A DNA stretch of 64,000 nt from Candidatus Methylomirabilis sp. Its GTDB lineage: Bacteria; Methylomirabilota; Methylomirabilia; Methylomirabilales; Methylomirabilaceae. The notes beneath the pieces were generated by a model. That model ran no database searches. It had not been told where the DNA came from and was given only the letters and a program-made list of their open reading frames with translations. Location of the stretch: the NCBI RefSeq assembly GCF_028716865.1, contig NZ_JAQUOY010000016.1, positions 1 to 64,000 of the forward strand. The letters are read 5' to 3'. Both the position numbers and the translations under genes were made by a program. Shown piece by piece: positions 26,749-36,315 of this stretch. How positions within the stretch are numbered: position 1 is the stretch's first letter; each line of letters opens with the position of its first letter.

Positions 26749-27498
26749 CTACTTCTTGATCACAAAGCCTTGTCCGGTGGGAAGGCATACAATGTGTTCA
26801 GGCTCATTCAAGAAAAACGAATCCATTGCCGATTTCGCGCCCGGACACGTAATGAACCCGTAGTCATCACACAAAATAATTCCTCCTGGGCTAGTCCTCT
26901 CATAGAAAAAGGCTAGCGAGTCATACGTTGGCTGATAGAGGTCAACGTCAATATGAACGAAGCAAAAACGCTTACTTGACGCCTCATGAAATTTATCCGG
27001 TATCCATCCCCTGTGATAGACGACGAAGTCGTACTCTTTCAAATTCTCACGAACTACGGCCTCGTCGCAGGCCATGTCACCCTGCGTCCAGTGATTGCCG
27101 TCTTTAGGTCCGGGCTTGGAAAGGCCGCTGAAAGAATCAAAGAGATGGTGGGATTTGCCCAGCCCGGCAATGTGACGACAAATCAAGTACGAAGAAGCGC
27201 CCTGGTACACACCACATTCCGCCGTATCGCCTTCAAGTAAAGCACACACTTTCATGAGCTGATTGAGTGTGTACTTACGATCAAGGGAGTGATAGTTATC
27301 CGTTCCGCAGTAGGTCTCATAAAATTTTATAAAGTCTTCGTCGTATTCAATCAGCCTGCCAAACTCACTGAACTTGTACCGCGGATAGACCTGCCGAGCC
27401 AGCGCCTCAGCAAGAACGTACCGGGACTTCTCATCTCCGCTGAGCAGAACGGCGAGGACATACCTGATGCCAGCAGCGGCTTTTGCCAAAAAGCTCAT
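26749..27498 (-). CDS. TylF/MycF-type O-methyltransferase
   Basis: The protein has 249 residues from ATG 27498, with GGAGA seven bases upstream. TAECGVYQGASSYLICRHI is the SAM-binding start. HLFDSFSGLSKPGPKDG, FVHIDVDLYQPTYDSLAFFYERTSPGGIILCDDYG and PGAKSAMDSFF are typical of the TylF family, macrocin and sugar O-methyltransferases with a metal-binding DDYG. It may O-methylate a sugar hydroxyl of the glycan. Confidence 0.87.
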   Translation of the reverse strand: MSFLAKAAAGIRYVLAVLLSGDEKSRYVLAEALARQVYPRYKFSEFGRLIEYDEDFIKFYETYCGTDNYHSLDRKYTLNQLMKVCALLEGDTAECGVYQGASSYLICRHIAGLGKSHHLFDSFSGLSKPGPKDGNHWTQGDMACDEAVVRENLKEYDFVVYHRGWIPDKFHEASSKRFCFVHIDVDLYQPTYDSLAFFYERTSPGGIILCDDYGFITCPGAKSAMDSFFLNEPEHIVCLPTGQGFVIKK

Positions 27499-27553
27499 TT
27501 GACAGTCTCCACGGTTAATAGCCAGAAGGATGACCGGCCCGAGTTCAGAATCA

Positions 27554-28792
27554 TCATGATCGTAGACCGACCACCCGCTTCCCCTCAATCGCCTCTTCGA
27601 ACACCTTCAGCGTCCCCTCGACCATGGTGTCGATCGAGTAACCTCGGGTGACCGTTTCGCGGGCCTGATGGGAGAGCCGGTCGGCCAGGCCCTGATCGTC
27701 AAGCAGGCGCAGAATGGCGTGCTTCAGAGCAACATGATTCCCGGGGACCATGAGAAGTCCGTTGACGCCATCTTCCACGACGGAAGGAATGCCCCCGATC
27801 CGAGAAGCAACTACCGGCTTTTGGCACGCCATGGCCTCGAGCAACGCGAAGGGCATCCCTTCCTGCCGCAGGGTGGGCAAGACGAAGAGATCAGCGGCGT
27901 TCAGGTAGCTTGCCGACCGTTCATGGGGAACGTGCCCGGCGAAGATCACATGACTCCCCAACCCCAAGGAGTCCGCTAGACGCTTGGCACCCTCCACATA
28001 ATCACCCTCTCCGGCCACTAGCAGTTTGACCCGTCCCTGTCTGACCAGCACATCTGGCAGGCAGTGGATTAAAACGTGTAGTCCCTTTTGCCTGGTCACA
28101 TGACTGAGAAACACAATTAGGCGATCTTCCGGAGCAACCTGGTATTGGCGGCGAACGGCCTCACGCGTTTCTGAATCGGGGGCGAACGCCTGGATATCCA
28201 CTCCATTATACACGGTGTAGACCTTGCGGGGGCTGACTCCGCACCACCTTGGGATAGAGCGCGCGACCTCGTTGCTGACCGCAATGAGCGCGTCGCATCG
28301 TCTGGCTACTGGCAATTCCCAGCCGAGGTAGTAATACAGAAACGCCCCGAGCCGCCGCCCCAACTGACCATACCCTTTACGATGACTTATCGCCTGGCGA
28401 ATCTCCGACAGCAGGACCCAGCCGGCAAGCCCCTCGGTAATGACGACGACCGGGACGTCGCGTTGTCGCGCGAAGTCTATCAGCGTGGTCGGTACGACCA
28501 TGTGCTGGCAGCACAGGATGTCGAAGGGATGTTTTTGATGCAATTCTCGAAAACGCCGGTCGCACGCGGATGCCCACGTCCTTTTCTGCGAAGCAAAGGC
28601 CGTGTCCTGGAGGTAGTGGATTTCGACCCCCTCCAGGCGCTCGCTCTCCTGTCCTGACGGATGCCGTGAAGAGATGACGGTCACGTCGTGTCCGCGGGCT
28701 GCAAGCTCTCGCGTGAGAATTCGCCCATGGATCTCCATTCCGCCCTTGATGCCGTGTCCATATGTGACAACCGAGACCAGGCAGATCCTCAT
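27554..28792 (-). CDS. glycosyltransferase family 4 protein
   Basis: The protein has 412 residues from ATG 28792. It begins MRICLVSVVTYGHGIKGGMEIHGR. The donor half includes LIVFLSHVTRQKGLHVLIHCL, VIFAGHVPHERSASYLNAADLFVLPT and RQEGMPFALLEAMACQKPVVASRIGGI with a complete EX7E. An in-frame start at 28807 adds five residues. It lies 55 bp upstream of the TylF-like gene. Confidence 0.9.
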   Translation of the reverse strand: MRICLVSVVTYGHGIKGGMEIHGRILTRELAARGHDVTVISSRHPSGQESERLEGVEIHYLQDTAFASQKRTWASACDRRFRELHQKHPFDILCCQHMVVPTTLIDFARQRDVPVVVITEGLAGWVLLSEIRQAISHRKGYGQLGRRLGAFLYYYLGWELPVARRCDALIAVSNEVARSIPRWCGVSPRKVYTVYNGVDIQAFAPDSETREAVRRQYQVAPEDRLIVFLSHVTRQKGLHVLIHCLPDVLVRQGRVKLLVAGEGDYVEGAKRLADSLGLGSHVIFAGHVPHERSASYLNAADLFVLPTLRQEGMPFALLEAMACQKPVVASRIGGIPSVVEDGVNGLLMVPGNHVALKHAILRLLDDQGLADRLSHQARETVTRGYSIDTMVEGTLKVFEEAIEGKRVVGLRS

Positions 28793-28845
28793 TTGGACCC
28801 CAGGCACGTTCCCATGATCACGCCCCTACGACCACCTGACCACGC

Positions 28846-29697
28846 TCATTTCTGGTAGGCGTAAATCAACATGCCTCGAAACCGCCCCCTCTGGAAAGGC
28901 GGGGGGATCATATCGCAAATTTCGTAGCCGAAGCCGTTCTGCTCCAGGATCGCTAGGACACCGGACAAGGCATCCTCAGCGGGTCGTTCGTGGTGATGAT
29001 ACTCAAAGACCATCTCCTTCACGAGCTTCAGTTTGTTACGGTCCGCCAGCTCTCTGAGGACGCGCCCTTCAGCCCCCTCGATGTCCATCTTGAGGAAGTC
29101 GATTTCGGAGTGGAGGTACTCCGATAAGGTGATGGCTTCGATCATTGTCCTGGCTTTCAACCCCCTTTCCGGATTAGCGCTCATTGCCAACGACCCCGGT
29201 AGGCCCGGATCTGAATAAAACTCAACTGGTCCGGTCCGATCCAACACCGCCCGATTCACCAGGATCACATCGCGCAACTTGTTGCCCTGGACATTCTCCT
29301 TGAGAAGCTCGAACGTCTTCCTGTCGGCCTCGAACGCGACAAGCACGCAGTCTGGGTACACCCTCTTGAAATAGAGGAGCGACATGCCGATATTGCTGCC
29401 GCAGTCGAGGATCACTGGCCTGTAGCTGGTCGCTTTGAAATCGTATTGCTTGCAGATAAAGATCTCCTCGAATAGGAAGAGGAATACCGAGTAGTCGAAG
29501 AACTTGACGGTAAAGCCGAAGATGATTTCCTGCCTGATCGGCAGTTTGAGAAGAGCGATCCCCAACCGGTACTTGAAGACGAGCCGGCAATACGTCAGAA
29601 GCATGGGAAGCCGGCTCCGCGACGGCTCGTTTCGGAAGATGAGCCCCACATTCTGGACAATCCGAAACATGGCATAGGAGAACGAATAGGCGCCCAT
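28846..29697 (-). CDS. FkbM-family methyltransferase
   Basis: The protein has 283 residues. The FkbM core is VILDCGSNIGMSLLYFKRVYPDCVLVAFEADRKTFELLKENV, then VILVNRAVLDRTGPVEFY and IDFLKMDIEGAEGRVLREL. The final part IYAYQK closes the fold. FkbM proteins O-methylate sugars and polyketides; here a glycan substrate is likely. The next 156 bases upstream (29698-29853) show no gene. Confidence 0.9.
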   Translation of the reverse strand: MGAYSFSYAMFRIVQNVGLIFRNEPSRSRLPMLLTYCRLVFKYRLGIALLKLPIRQEIIFGFTVKFFDYSVFLFLFEEIFICKQYDFKATSYRPVILDCGSNIGMSLLYFKRVYPDCVLVAFEADRKTFELLKENVQGNKLRDVILVNRAVLDRTGPVEFYSDPGLPGSLAMSANPERGLKARTMIEAITLSEYLHSEIDFLKMDIEGAEGRVLRELADRNKLKLVKEMVFEYHHHERPAEDALSGVLAILEQNGFGYEICDMIPPPFQRGRFRGMLIYAYQK

Positions 29698-29853
29698 TGT
29701 AGAATCCTGCTGCTTACAGCTCTCAAACAGATAGTCAGCAAATGCCGACCGAGTTGCTGCACCGTCTGATCCGGTCGAGTCTCTCCGCCTCCCGGGTCGA
29801 GATCCAGATCGTGCCTGGGTGATCGCTCGTCATCCCACCCCTAACCGACGCGT

Positions 29854-30696
29854 TCATTTGTGCGCTAAGTACGATTGCCGCACTTGCCGACCCCGTATGC
29901 AATAAACGCCTAAGAGAAGCAGGCTGTGCGTCAAATAGTAGGTAAGATATAAGCTGAGCAGAACATCGACCGCGCTAGTCAAGTAGGCGATGACGAGAAG
30001 AAAATAATGCGTTTCCCGCACTCGAAGATTGGTCGCCACGATAAGACGGAGAGGCCACGCCGATTGCCGACCCTGTAGCATCGCTGGATCACTTTCGGAT
30101 ATCTCCTCGTGATGTTGCTCCGCCCCCGCCTGGTCTTCCGATCTGCTTTCCCGGTATGGTCTCAACAACTCATCAAATCGATGTTCCAAAAAACTGAGGA
30201 TTTCGCACAGAAAGCATGTGATTCCCCCAAGTGCGAGCCAGAACATTGGCCCATATCCAAACGGTTCCGTCCACAGAAGCAGCTCAGGGTGGCGAAACGC
30301 CATGACGCCGACCACGGCCCAGAACCCAAGGTCGATTACACCCCCGCAGACCGAATCCAGAAACCGCCCATACGGATTTTGGGTCCTCATACACCGAGCA
30401 ATATCGCCATCCACACAATCCAGGAGATTAAAGACAACGAGCAAAGCTAACCCTACTGGCACGGTTAAGCGTGATCCGCTGAGTAGCAGGACACAGCCAG
30501 CAAGTCCTACCACCGCCGACATCCATGATACCGCTTCTGAACTCAATCCCATACGCACCGCTATCCAGGTCAACCTGAAACCGATCGGTCGAAAGATATA
30601 GGTATTCAGCGGGAGATATTGCTCGTACCACCATCTCGAGACATGCGCCTCCTGAATCTCTTGCAGTGTTGGAAGCTTATGCTTGGTTTTATTCAT
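29854..30696 (-). CDS. CDP-alcohol phosphatidyltransferase-like membrane protein, altered motif
   Basis: The protein has 280 residues. The family motif is seen as D93-CV-D96-G97-DI-A100-R101, then eight residues to G110 and three to D114. The usual last Asp, four residues later, is Gly118 (DSVCGG). That Asp is thought to act as the base, so activity is uncertain; Asp122 is nearby. Several membrane helices follow. The family makes phosphodiester bonds between an alcohol and a CDP-activated group. Within this locus it could modify a lipid or a glycan. It is 2 bp downstream of a methyltransferase gene. Confidence 0.72.
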   Translation of the reverse strand: MNKTKHKLPTLQEIQEAHVSRWWYEQYLPLNTYIFRPIGFRLTWIAVRMGLSSEAVSWMSAVVGLAGCVLLLSGSRLTVPVGLALLVVFNLLDCVDGDIARCMRTQNPYGRFLDSVCGGVIDLGFWAVVGVMAFRHPELLLWTEPFGYGPMFWLALGGITCFLCEILSFLEHRFDELLRPYRESRSEDQAGAEQHHEEISESDPAMLQGRQSAWPLRLIVATNLRVRETHYFLLVIAYLTSAVDVLLSLYLTYYLTHSLLLLGVYCIRGRQVRQSYLAHK

Positions 30697-30698
30697 GG

Positions 30699-31406
30699 TT
30701 ATTTCTTACGTGCAGATACGGTAATACCTCCGCAAATCCATTCCGTAAACCAATCCAAGCCGGTCAACTTCGCGAGTAGCCAGCGCTTCCACGACCGATG
30801 AAACTGCTCAGGGTTGGCAACGAAGCAGCAGTCCGTGAAGCCGGCTTCCGCTAACAGAAGCTTCAGGTCTGTTCGGGTAAAGTAATGCAAATGCCCTCCC
30901 CCCCAGACGAACGTATCCATGGTGGTGTGAGGGAACCTCCCGTGCCAAACGAGCGTCAGCACGTTCCGGAAATACCGGATATTCGGCGTCGTCAGGACCA
31001 ACTGACCGTCGTCCTTCAGGACGCGGCGAAGCTCACGCAGCAATGACAAAGGATCAAAGACATGTTCAATCACTTCGAGGCAGGTCACGCACTCAAACGA
31101 ACGATCTTGATAGGGAAGCAGGCCGCGATTGAGATCGGCGCAGACGCTCAAGACTCCCCGCTGCCTGGCTTCCCGAAGGGCCGTTTCCGAAAGGTCGCAC
31201 CCGTGCACCGCTTGAAACTTAGCTCCAACAAGGTCCAGCAGTGTGCCGACCCCGCAGCCGACGTCGAGGAGCCTCTTCCCCTCGCCCAACACCGATCCGA
31301 CGGACTCGAAAATCTCGTTTGGGGAGCCGCTGCCCTCTGCTGCTCCCCCGGCATCGGCCCGGCGAGCCGCCCAATACCGTTCATATGTCCGCCTGAGCTC
31401 TATCAT
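30699..31406 (-). CDS. class I SAM-dependent methyltransferase
   Basis: The protein has 235 residues from ATG 31406, which overlaps the upstream stop as ATGA. An alternative ATG at 31424 adds six residues. Motif I is LLDVGCGVGTLLDLVGAKFQ; FECVTCLEVIEHVFDPLSLLRELRRVLKDDGQLVLTTPN follows. The HLHYFTRTDLKLLLAEAGF block is usual in such enzymes. The substrate is unknown. Confidence 0.88.
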   Translation of the reverse strand: MIELRRTYERYWAARRADAGGAAEGSGSPNEIFESVGSVLGEGKRLLDVGCGVGTLLDLVGAKFQAVHGCDLSETALREARQRGVLSVCADLNRGLLPYQDRSFECVTCLEVIEHVFDPLSLLRELRRVLKDDGQLVLTTPNIRYFRNVLTLVWHGRFPHTTMDTFVWGGGHLHYFTRTDLKLLLAEAGFTDCCFVANPEQFHRSWKRWLLAKLTGLDWFTEWICGGITVSARKK

Positions 31407-32329
31407 CCATCTTGCCAAAGCCATTCCGGCCCCCGGCCCGTTCGTCCCCGGGCATAGTCCTTCACTGCGGCCACATAGGCACGGACCTTCCTGAATCGCT
31501 CCCGATCCGAGGACTTCACGAGAAGCCAGGCGATGTCGCGTAGCAAGCCCTCCAGCAGAGTCGGGAAGGAGCGGGGTGCGTGCAGGTGAGCGAGCAGCAG
31601 GTGGCTGCGTGTCTTATGGTAGGCTTTCAGGGGCGAATCGGTCCCCCCCGCGCTCAGGGAAATCTTGTGCCAGATCCGCGCCGAGGGCTCAACCACGCTC
31701 TGCAGGCCGGAGGCCCGAAGGCGAAGGCACCAGTCGACATCCTCCCAGTACAGAAAGAAGCGCTCATCAAGAAGGCCCGCCCTTTCCAAGGCCTGCCGCG
31801 TCATCAACAGGCAACAGCCGGTTAGCCAATCGGTAGGGGTCAGGGCCGTCTCTGCCCCGTCATCGAGTTCGTCAGCGCGCGGCGCAACCACTTGGCAGGT
31901 TCGCGGATCAAAACCGCCGCCGGCGAACCACAGCCGCGTCGGTTGATCGAAATAATAGATCTTCGGCCCCACTGCGCCGATGCGAGGAAGGCGCTCCACC
32001 GCTTGGACCAGAGCATCGAGGAATCCCGGGTCGACCTCGGTGTCGTCGTTCATCAATAGCACGTATTCTGCCCCCTGAGCCAGGGCTACCCTGATGCCGA
32101 GGTTGTTGCCGCCGGCATAGCCGGCGTTGAAGGGGCTCTTTACGACACTGGCTCTCCTTCCGACCAGACAGCCCACGTCACCGGGATCGAGAGGAACCCG
32201 CGAGCCATTCTGGACGACGATCACCTCATGGTTGTGATAGCGGATGGCTCGGCAGGACCGAAGACATCCCTCCAGCGCCTCCCGGTTGTCCAGGTGCAGG
32301 ATGACGATGGACACCTTCGGATCAGACAT
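31403..32329 (-). CDS. glycosyltransferase family 2 protein (rhamnosyltransferase-like)
   Basis: The protein has 308 residues. It starts SIVILHLDNREALEGCLRSC. The nucleotide and metal site is YVLLMNDDTEVDPGFLDALV, followed by GAVGPKIYYFDQPTRLWFAGGGF and LTGCCLLMTRQALERAGLLDERFFLYWEDVDWCLR. This pattern is frequent in WbbL-like rhamnosyltransferases. Its start overlaps the preceding GT4 gene by 8 bases. Confidence 0.89.
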   Translation of the reverse strand: MSDPKVSIVILHLDNREALEGCLRSCRAIRYHNHEVIVVQNGSRVPLDPGDVGCLVGRRASVVKSPFNAGYAGGNNLGIRVALAQGAEYVLLMNDDTEVDPGFLDALVQAVERLPRIGAVGPKIYYFDQPTRLWFAGGGFDPRTCQVVAPRADELDDGAETALTPTDWLTGCCLLMTRQALERAGLLDERFFLYWEDVDWCLRLRASGLQSVVEPSARIWHKISLSAGGTDSPLKAYHKTRSHLLLAHLHAPRSFPTLLEGLLRDIAWLLVKSSDRERFRKVRAYVAAVKDYARGRTGRGPEWLWQDG

Positions 32330-33617
32330 GACTGCCAGTGTGAGCCTTGGAGGATCCTCTCAAGAGATCCTCGTAGATGATGATGAACCGTTTGGCCACC
32401 CGAGGCCAGTGATAGGCCTCGCGCGCGACCTCACGGTCCAGTGGTTTTGGCATCTTCTTCTCGAGGATATCCTTGATTGCGACCTGCCATTCATCATAAT
32501 TGAAGACGGGGACGAACCTCCCGACCCCGTGCCGCTTCATCCGCTCCGACGTCTCGCCGACGGGGGTAGTCAGAACTGGCAATCCACAGGCCATGGCCTT
32601 CATCACGGACACCGAAGCGCCCTCGCGCGTGGACACTGACACGTACACATCAGCCGCCCAGTACAGATTCCGCAACTGCTCCCCGGTCACGTACGGGTGC
32701 AGGACCGCCTTTCCCCCTCCGATAAGGGACCGGCTCAAGGCCTCGAGCCGGTCGGTGTTGGCCTGATCCCCGTGACCGGCGATGAGCACCACAAAGTCCT
32801 CGCGTTCTCCCAGGCGACCGAACACGTCGAGCAGCTTGTCGAATTGCTTCAGCGGAACGAAGTTGCCCGTTGCCAGGAACACCGTCCTCGTTTGAGGGAT
32901 TCCGAGGGCGCTTCGCACGACCCTTTTCTGTTCAGCCGTTGGAACGGGCACCCAAAAGTCGAAATCACACCCCATCGTCAGCAACTCCGTCCGGCCCCGA
33001 AAGATCTTTCGCAGCTCGCTGCGCGCGTATTCGGACTGAGCCGAGATCACGTCGACGTGGCTCAACAGGCGCGAGAGCTTCCAGTGCTCGACCAGCAGAC
33101 AGGCGTAGGTCAGCGGCCTGTGCAGGCCCGCCATTTCGCTGGTGGGTACGGTGGACATCCCATGCCCGACGATGAAAATTGGAAACCGCTTCTGCCTGCC
33201 GCACTCCGCAAGGATCTCGCTGTAGAACGGGACCCGGAACCCATGCAGGTGTAGGATCGTGGGTTCACTGCCGATTGCGGCCAGGCTGGAAAGAATAGGT
33301 TCTGAATAGATGCCGACTTCAGCCCGAAGCCCTGGGTAGTACGTCCGCTCGGTCGCAGGAAACAGCCGATGCGTCACGCCACTTTCCAAAGTCGCAGAGT
33401 ACACCCGATCGGCTCGGTAATCTGGCTGCCACACCTCCCACCGAAAGCCCGAGTCGGCTCTGAGGATGGCCTCTCCGAGCAGATCAGGCCATTCGCGTGC
33501 CCACAAACCTAACCACGTTCCATCAGGCTTCTCCCACGCCACATCGGGACGGTCGTGATCGGAGGCAAAGGCGTAGGGCGGATTATGGGCATGGATGTTG
33601 ACGATGAGTGGTTGCAT
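32322..33617 (-). CDS. glycosyltransferase family 4-like protein
   Basis: The protein has 431 residues. The N-terminal part is IVNIHAHNPPYAFASDHDRP, less typical. The C-terminal Rossmann domain carries VFLATGNFVPLKQFDKLLDVF, AVLHPYVTGEQLRNLYWAADVYVSVS and REGASVSVMKAMACGLPVLTTPVGE. The second Glu of EX7E is replaced by Lys (EGASVSVMKAM), so the donor phosphate contact may differ. It probably belongs to the glycan assembly line. Confidence 0.83.
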   Translation of the reverse strand: MQPLIVNIHAHNPPYAFASDHDRPDVAWEKPDGTWLGLWAREWPDLLGEAILRADSGFRWEVWQPDYRADRVYSATLESGVTHRLFPATERTYYPGLRAEVGIYSEPILSSLAAIGSEPTILHLHGFRVPFYSEILAECGRQKRFPIFIVGHGMSTVPTSEMAGLHRPLTYACLLVEHWKLSRLLSHVDVISAQSEYARSELRKIFRGRTELLTMGCDFDFWVPVPTAEQKRVVRSALGIPQTRTVFLATGNFVPLKQFDKLLDVFGRLGEREDFVVLIAGHGDQANTDRLEALSRSLIGGGKAVLHPYVTGEQLRNLYWAADVYVSVSTREGASVSVMKAMACGLPVLTTPVGETSERMKRHGVGRFVPVFNYDEWQVAIKDILEKKMPKPLDREVAREAYHWPRVAKRFIIIYEDLLRGSSKAHTGSHV

Positions 33618-33632
33618 GCGGAAGGCTTGTCC

Positions 33633-34415
33633 TCAACAGGGCTTCCTCGCCTTGGCAATCATGTACACTCCATGAGATGGTGCCACTTCACCGATGTTAC
33701 ATTTGTGAGCCCAGACCTGAGCAACCGGCCAATTCCTCGAACGGATGCCTTCCGGAAGGCACGTACGGAGTGCCACGCGAACGGCTCTTCGAAAGAGCCC
33801 GTCGGGTCCCACAGGCACCTCTTGTTCGGCGAATTCCCGAACTAGCGGGAGATCCTTCTTGGAAAAGTGCCGCTGTCCCCAGACAGCTTCAATCGCAAAA
33901 AACTCAGAGAGCAGGCGGGTAAATTCCCCCTCGTCCAATTCCAAGCGGTGATACACATTGCGTCTCCCCTTGTTGTACACCGCGTAGAGGGGGCGGTTGG
34001 GAGTCGAAATCAACAGGATCCCGCCGGGCTTCAAGACCCGTCTGATCTCGTGCAAAAATGATCGCATGTCCTCGAGGTGTTCAAGGGTTTCAAACGAGAC
34101 GACCACATCAACGGCACCGTCACGCAGCCCGACATGGCAACAATCCCCTTGTAGAAAGTGCACGTGTGACCGTTGGTGATGGTGGCGGCAATAGGAGAGC
34201 GCCTCCTGGCTGTGATCAAGACCGACGACCAAGTGCGCCGCCCCGGCAAGGATCGCGGCTCCATACCCCGTCCCGCAGGCCGCATCGAGCACTACTTTTC
34301 CCCTCACCTGCTCCCTGGCAAACAGGTACCGCCCTGTGTGCTGGTAGAAGAGTTCCCAGTTTTTGGGGCCCTCATCTACATAGCGCTCTCCTGAATCCAA
34401 CATGGGCATGCACAT
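33633..34415 (-). CDS. class I SAM-dependent methyltransferase
   Basis: The protein has 260 residues. Motif I is VVLDAACGTGYGAAILAG; VDVVVSFETLEHLEDMRSFLHEIRRVLKPGGILLISTPN follows. YNKGRRNVYHRLELDEGEFTRLLSEFF is often seen in methyltransferases of surface-glycan loci. The start is ATG 34415, with a second Met at residue 3 or 5 possible. Confidence 0.88.
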   Translation of the reverse strand: MCMPMLDSGERYVDEGPKNWELFYQHTGRYLFAREQVRGKVVLDAACGTGYGAAILAGAAHLVVGLDHSQEALSYCRHHHQRSHVHFLQGDCCHVGLRDGAVDVVVSFETLEHLEDMRSFLHEIRRVLKPGGILLISTPNRPLYAVYNKGRRNVYHRLELDEGEFTRLLSEFFAIEAVWGQRHFSKKDLPLVREFAEQEVPVGPDGLFRRAVRVALRTCLPEGIRSRNWPVAQVWAHKCNIGEVAPSHGVYMIAKARKPC

Positions 34416-34446
34416 CCTGTCGCGAAGCGGCTGATCGCTGGATCTC

Positions 34447-36315
34447 CTAGACCAAGGCCTGCAGCCTCCGCAATTCGTTGAAGCGGCCCTGCGCCATCGT
34501 CAGGGCTTGCCAGGAGCCTGACTCAACAATGCGGCCGTGCTCCAAGACATAGATCCGGTCCGCTCTCTGGATCGTTGCGAGACGGTGGGCGACGACCACG
34601 ATGCTCATGTGCCGGACCAGTGCATCGAGTGTCTGCTGGATAAGAAATTCTGATTCCGCATCCAGCGCGCTCATCGCTTCGTCCAGAATCAGGAACTCGG
34701 GCTTCCTGACCAGCGCCCTCGCCAGGGCCAACCGCTGACGTTGGCCTCCCGAGAGTAACACGCCACGACTTCCGATAACCGCGTCATAGCCCTGTGGAAG
34801 ATCCTGGATGAATTCATGAGCATGGACCAGCTTGGCCACAGCCTCGATCTCTACGCCGGTGGCTGTCGGCCTTCCCCACAGTAGGTTCGCCCGCACCGTA
34901 TCGTTCAAGAGATGCACGTCCTGCGGAACGTAGCCGATCCGACCATGCCAGTCATTCAGACTGAGCCCGTCGAGAGACACTCCGTCGATCAGTACTTCGC
35001 CTTGAGTAGGGCGAAGAAATCCCATCAGCAGGTCAATAATTGTTGTCTTTCCGCCTCCGGATGCGCCGACAATGGCGACCATTTCGCCCTTGCGAATCTC
35101 AAGGTTCACCCCTCGCAGAACCGGCTCCTTGTTCTCATACGCAAACCACACCGCCTGCATTTGGATAGCCTGCTGCAATCCAAGAAAGGGTTGACCGCCT
35201 TCTCGTTCACGAAAGCCCTTCGCGAGTTGCGAAACGCGATCGATATTGGCCAAGCTGGGCAGTAACGAGTTCAGTTCGTGTAGGCCCATCTGGAGGTCGG
35301 AGACCCTGGGAGTTAACCGAAAAAGGACAACCAGCAAGACCATGACGTCCGGCACTGCCATTTTGAAGACAGACAGAGCCAGGTACAGACCTGACAAGAG
35401 AAAAATGGCGGTCAGTGGCTGATACAGGGCCCCGACCATCGTACGATTCCTGGAATCCTTGACTTGAATATCCGTCAGTTCACGCACAGCTCTCCGGAAC
35501 CGATCGGAAGCTGCGCCGATGGCTCCGAATCCCTTCACCAGTTTCGCGCAGGCCAGCATTTCCGCAACAGTTTCCTGGACCCATGCATTGGCCTGGATTG
35601 TTCCCTCTCCGTACTCTTGTCCTTTGGCGACGCGAGACCGCAACAGCCATACCCCGATTCCCGCAATGGCTACCGCAATGAGCGTCATCTGCCACGAGAA
35701 CGCAAGGGCTAAGCCGACATAGATGAGGATCGCAATGCATGCACGCACCAACGCGGCCAGAAACAGAAATGCAGCGGCAGCCCTGATGGGGTCCTGTGTA
35801 AGGGCGTTTGTCATCACGCCGGTTTTCTGTTTGGCGATGAATTCCCACCGTGCCGCGAGGACGGCATCGAACAGCATGGTTCGGAGCATGCTGGCGAACT
35901 GGAACCGTGTACTGTTGATCAAACGCTCATTGAGAATCGTGATCACGCTCTGGAGCAGGAAGATGCTCAACAGGGCAACTAAGACCACCCCGAGCGTCAA
36001 CTCGACACCGAAAAATCGAGTGACTTGCTGCAGAAGCTTTCCTATCCTTGAAGGCGTGCCAGCCTGTGAGACAGATGCCACTCCAGCCAGGGTAAACATG
36101 GGGGCCAACAAGGCTAGGCCAAGGCCTTCCAGGAGATTGGAGGCGGCGCCTGCAGAAAGAATGAGGGATGTCCTCAGAGGGAAATTGCGAAAGAGGAAGC
36201 GGCCAAACTGGGTGACGATCAGTGGCCTGTCCGAACGCGAGTTCAAAGGAGGTTCGTGACAGAATAAAAATACCCCCTTACTAGTAAAACTGCCTTTGTC
36301 TGCCGCTCCAGTCAA
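34447..36315 (-). CDS. ABC transporter, fused permease-ATPase (MsbA/PglK-like)
   Basis: The protein has 622 residues. The membrane half has about six helices from residue 50 to 350. The ATPase half has Walker A VGASGGGKTTIIDLLMG, the signature LLSGGQRQRLALARAL, Walker B LILDEAMSALDAES and VVAHRLATI. The type matches exporters of lipids and lipid-linked oligosaccharides. No Wzx-type flippase was found in the window, so this protein may flip the lipid-linked repeat unit. The first 40 residues are poorly conserved, and a later start cannot be excluded. Confidence 0.9.
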   Translation of the reverse strand: MTGAADKGSFTSKGVFLFCHEPPLNSRSDRPLIVTQFGRFLFRNFPLRTSLILSAGAASNLLEGLGLALLAPMFTLAGVASVSQAGTPSRIGKLLQQVTRFFGVELTLGVVLVALLSIFLLQSVITILNERLINSTRFQFASMLRTMLFDAVLAARWEFIAKQKTGVMTNALTQDPIRAAAAFLFLAALVRACIAILIYVGLALAFSWQMTLIAVAIAGIGVWLLRSRVAKGQEYGEGTIQANAWVQETVAEMLACAKLVKGFGAIGAASDRFRRAVRELTDIQVKDSRNRTMVGALYQPLTAIFLLSGLYLALSVFKMAVPDVMVLLVVLFRLTPRVSDLQMGLHELNSLLPSLANIDRVSQLAKGFREREGGQPFLGLQQAIQMQAVWFAYENKEPVLRGVNLEIRKGEMVAIVGASGGGKTTIIDLLMGFLRPTQGEVLIDGVSLDGLSLNDWHGRIGYVPQDVHLLNDTVRANLLWGRPTATGVEIEAVAKLVHAHEFIQDLPQGYDAVIGSRGVLLSGGQRQRLALARALVRKPEFLILDEAMSALDAESEFLIQQTLDALVRHMSIVVVAHRLATIQRADRIYVLEHGRIVESGSWQALTMAQGRFNELRRLQALV

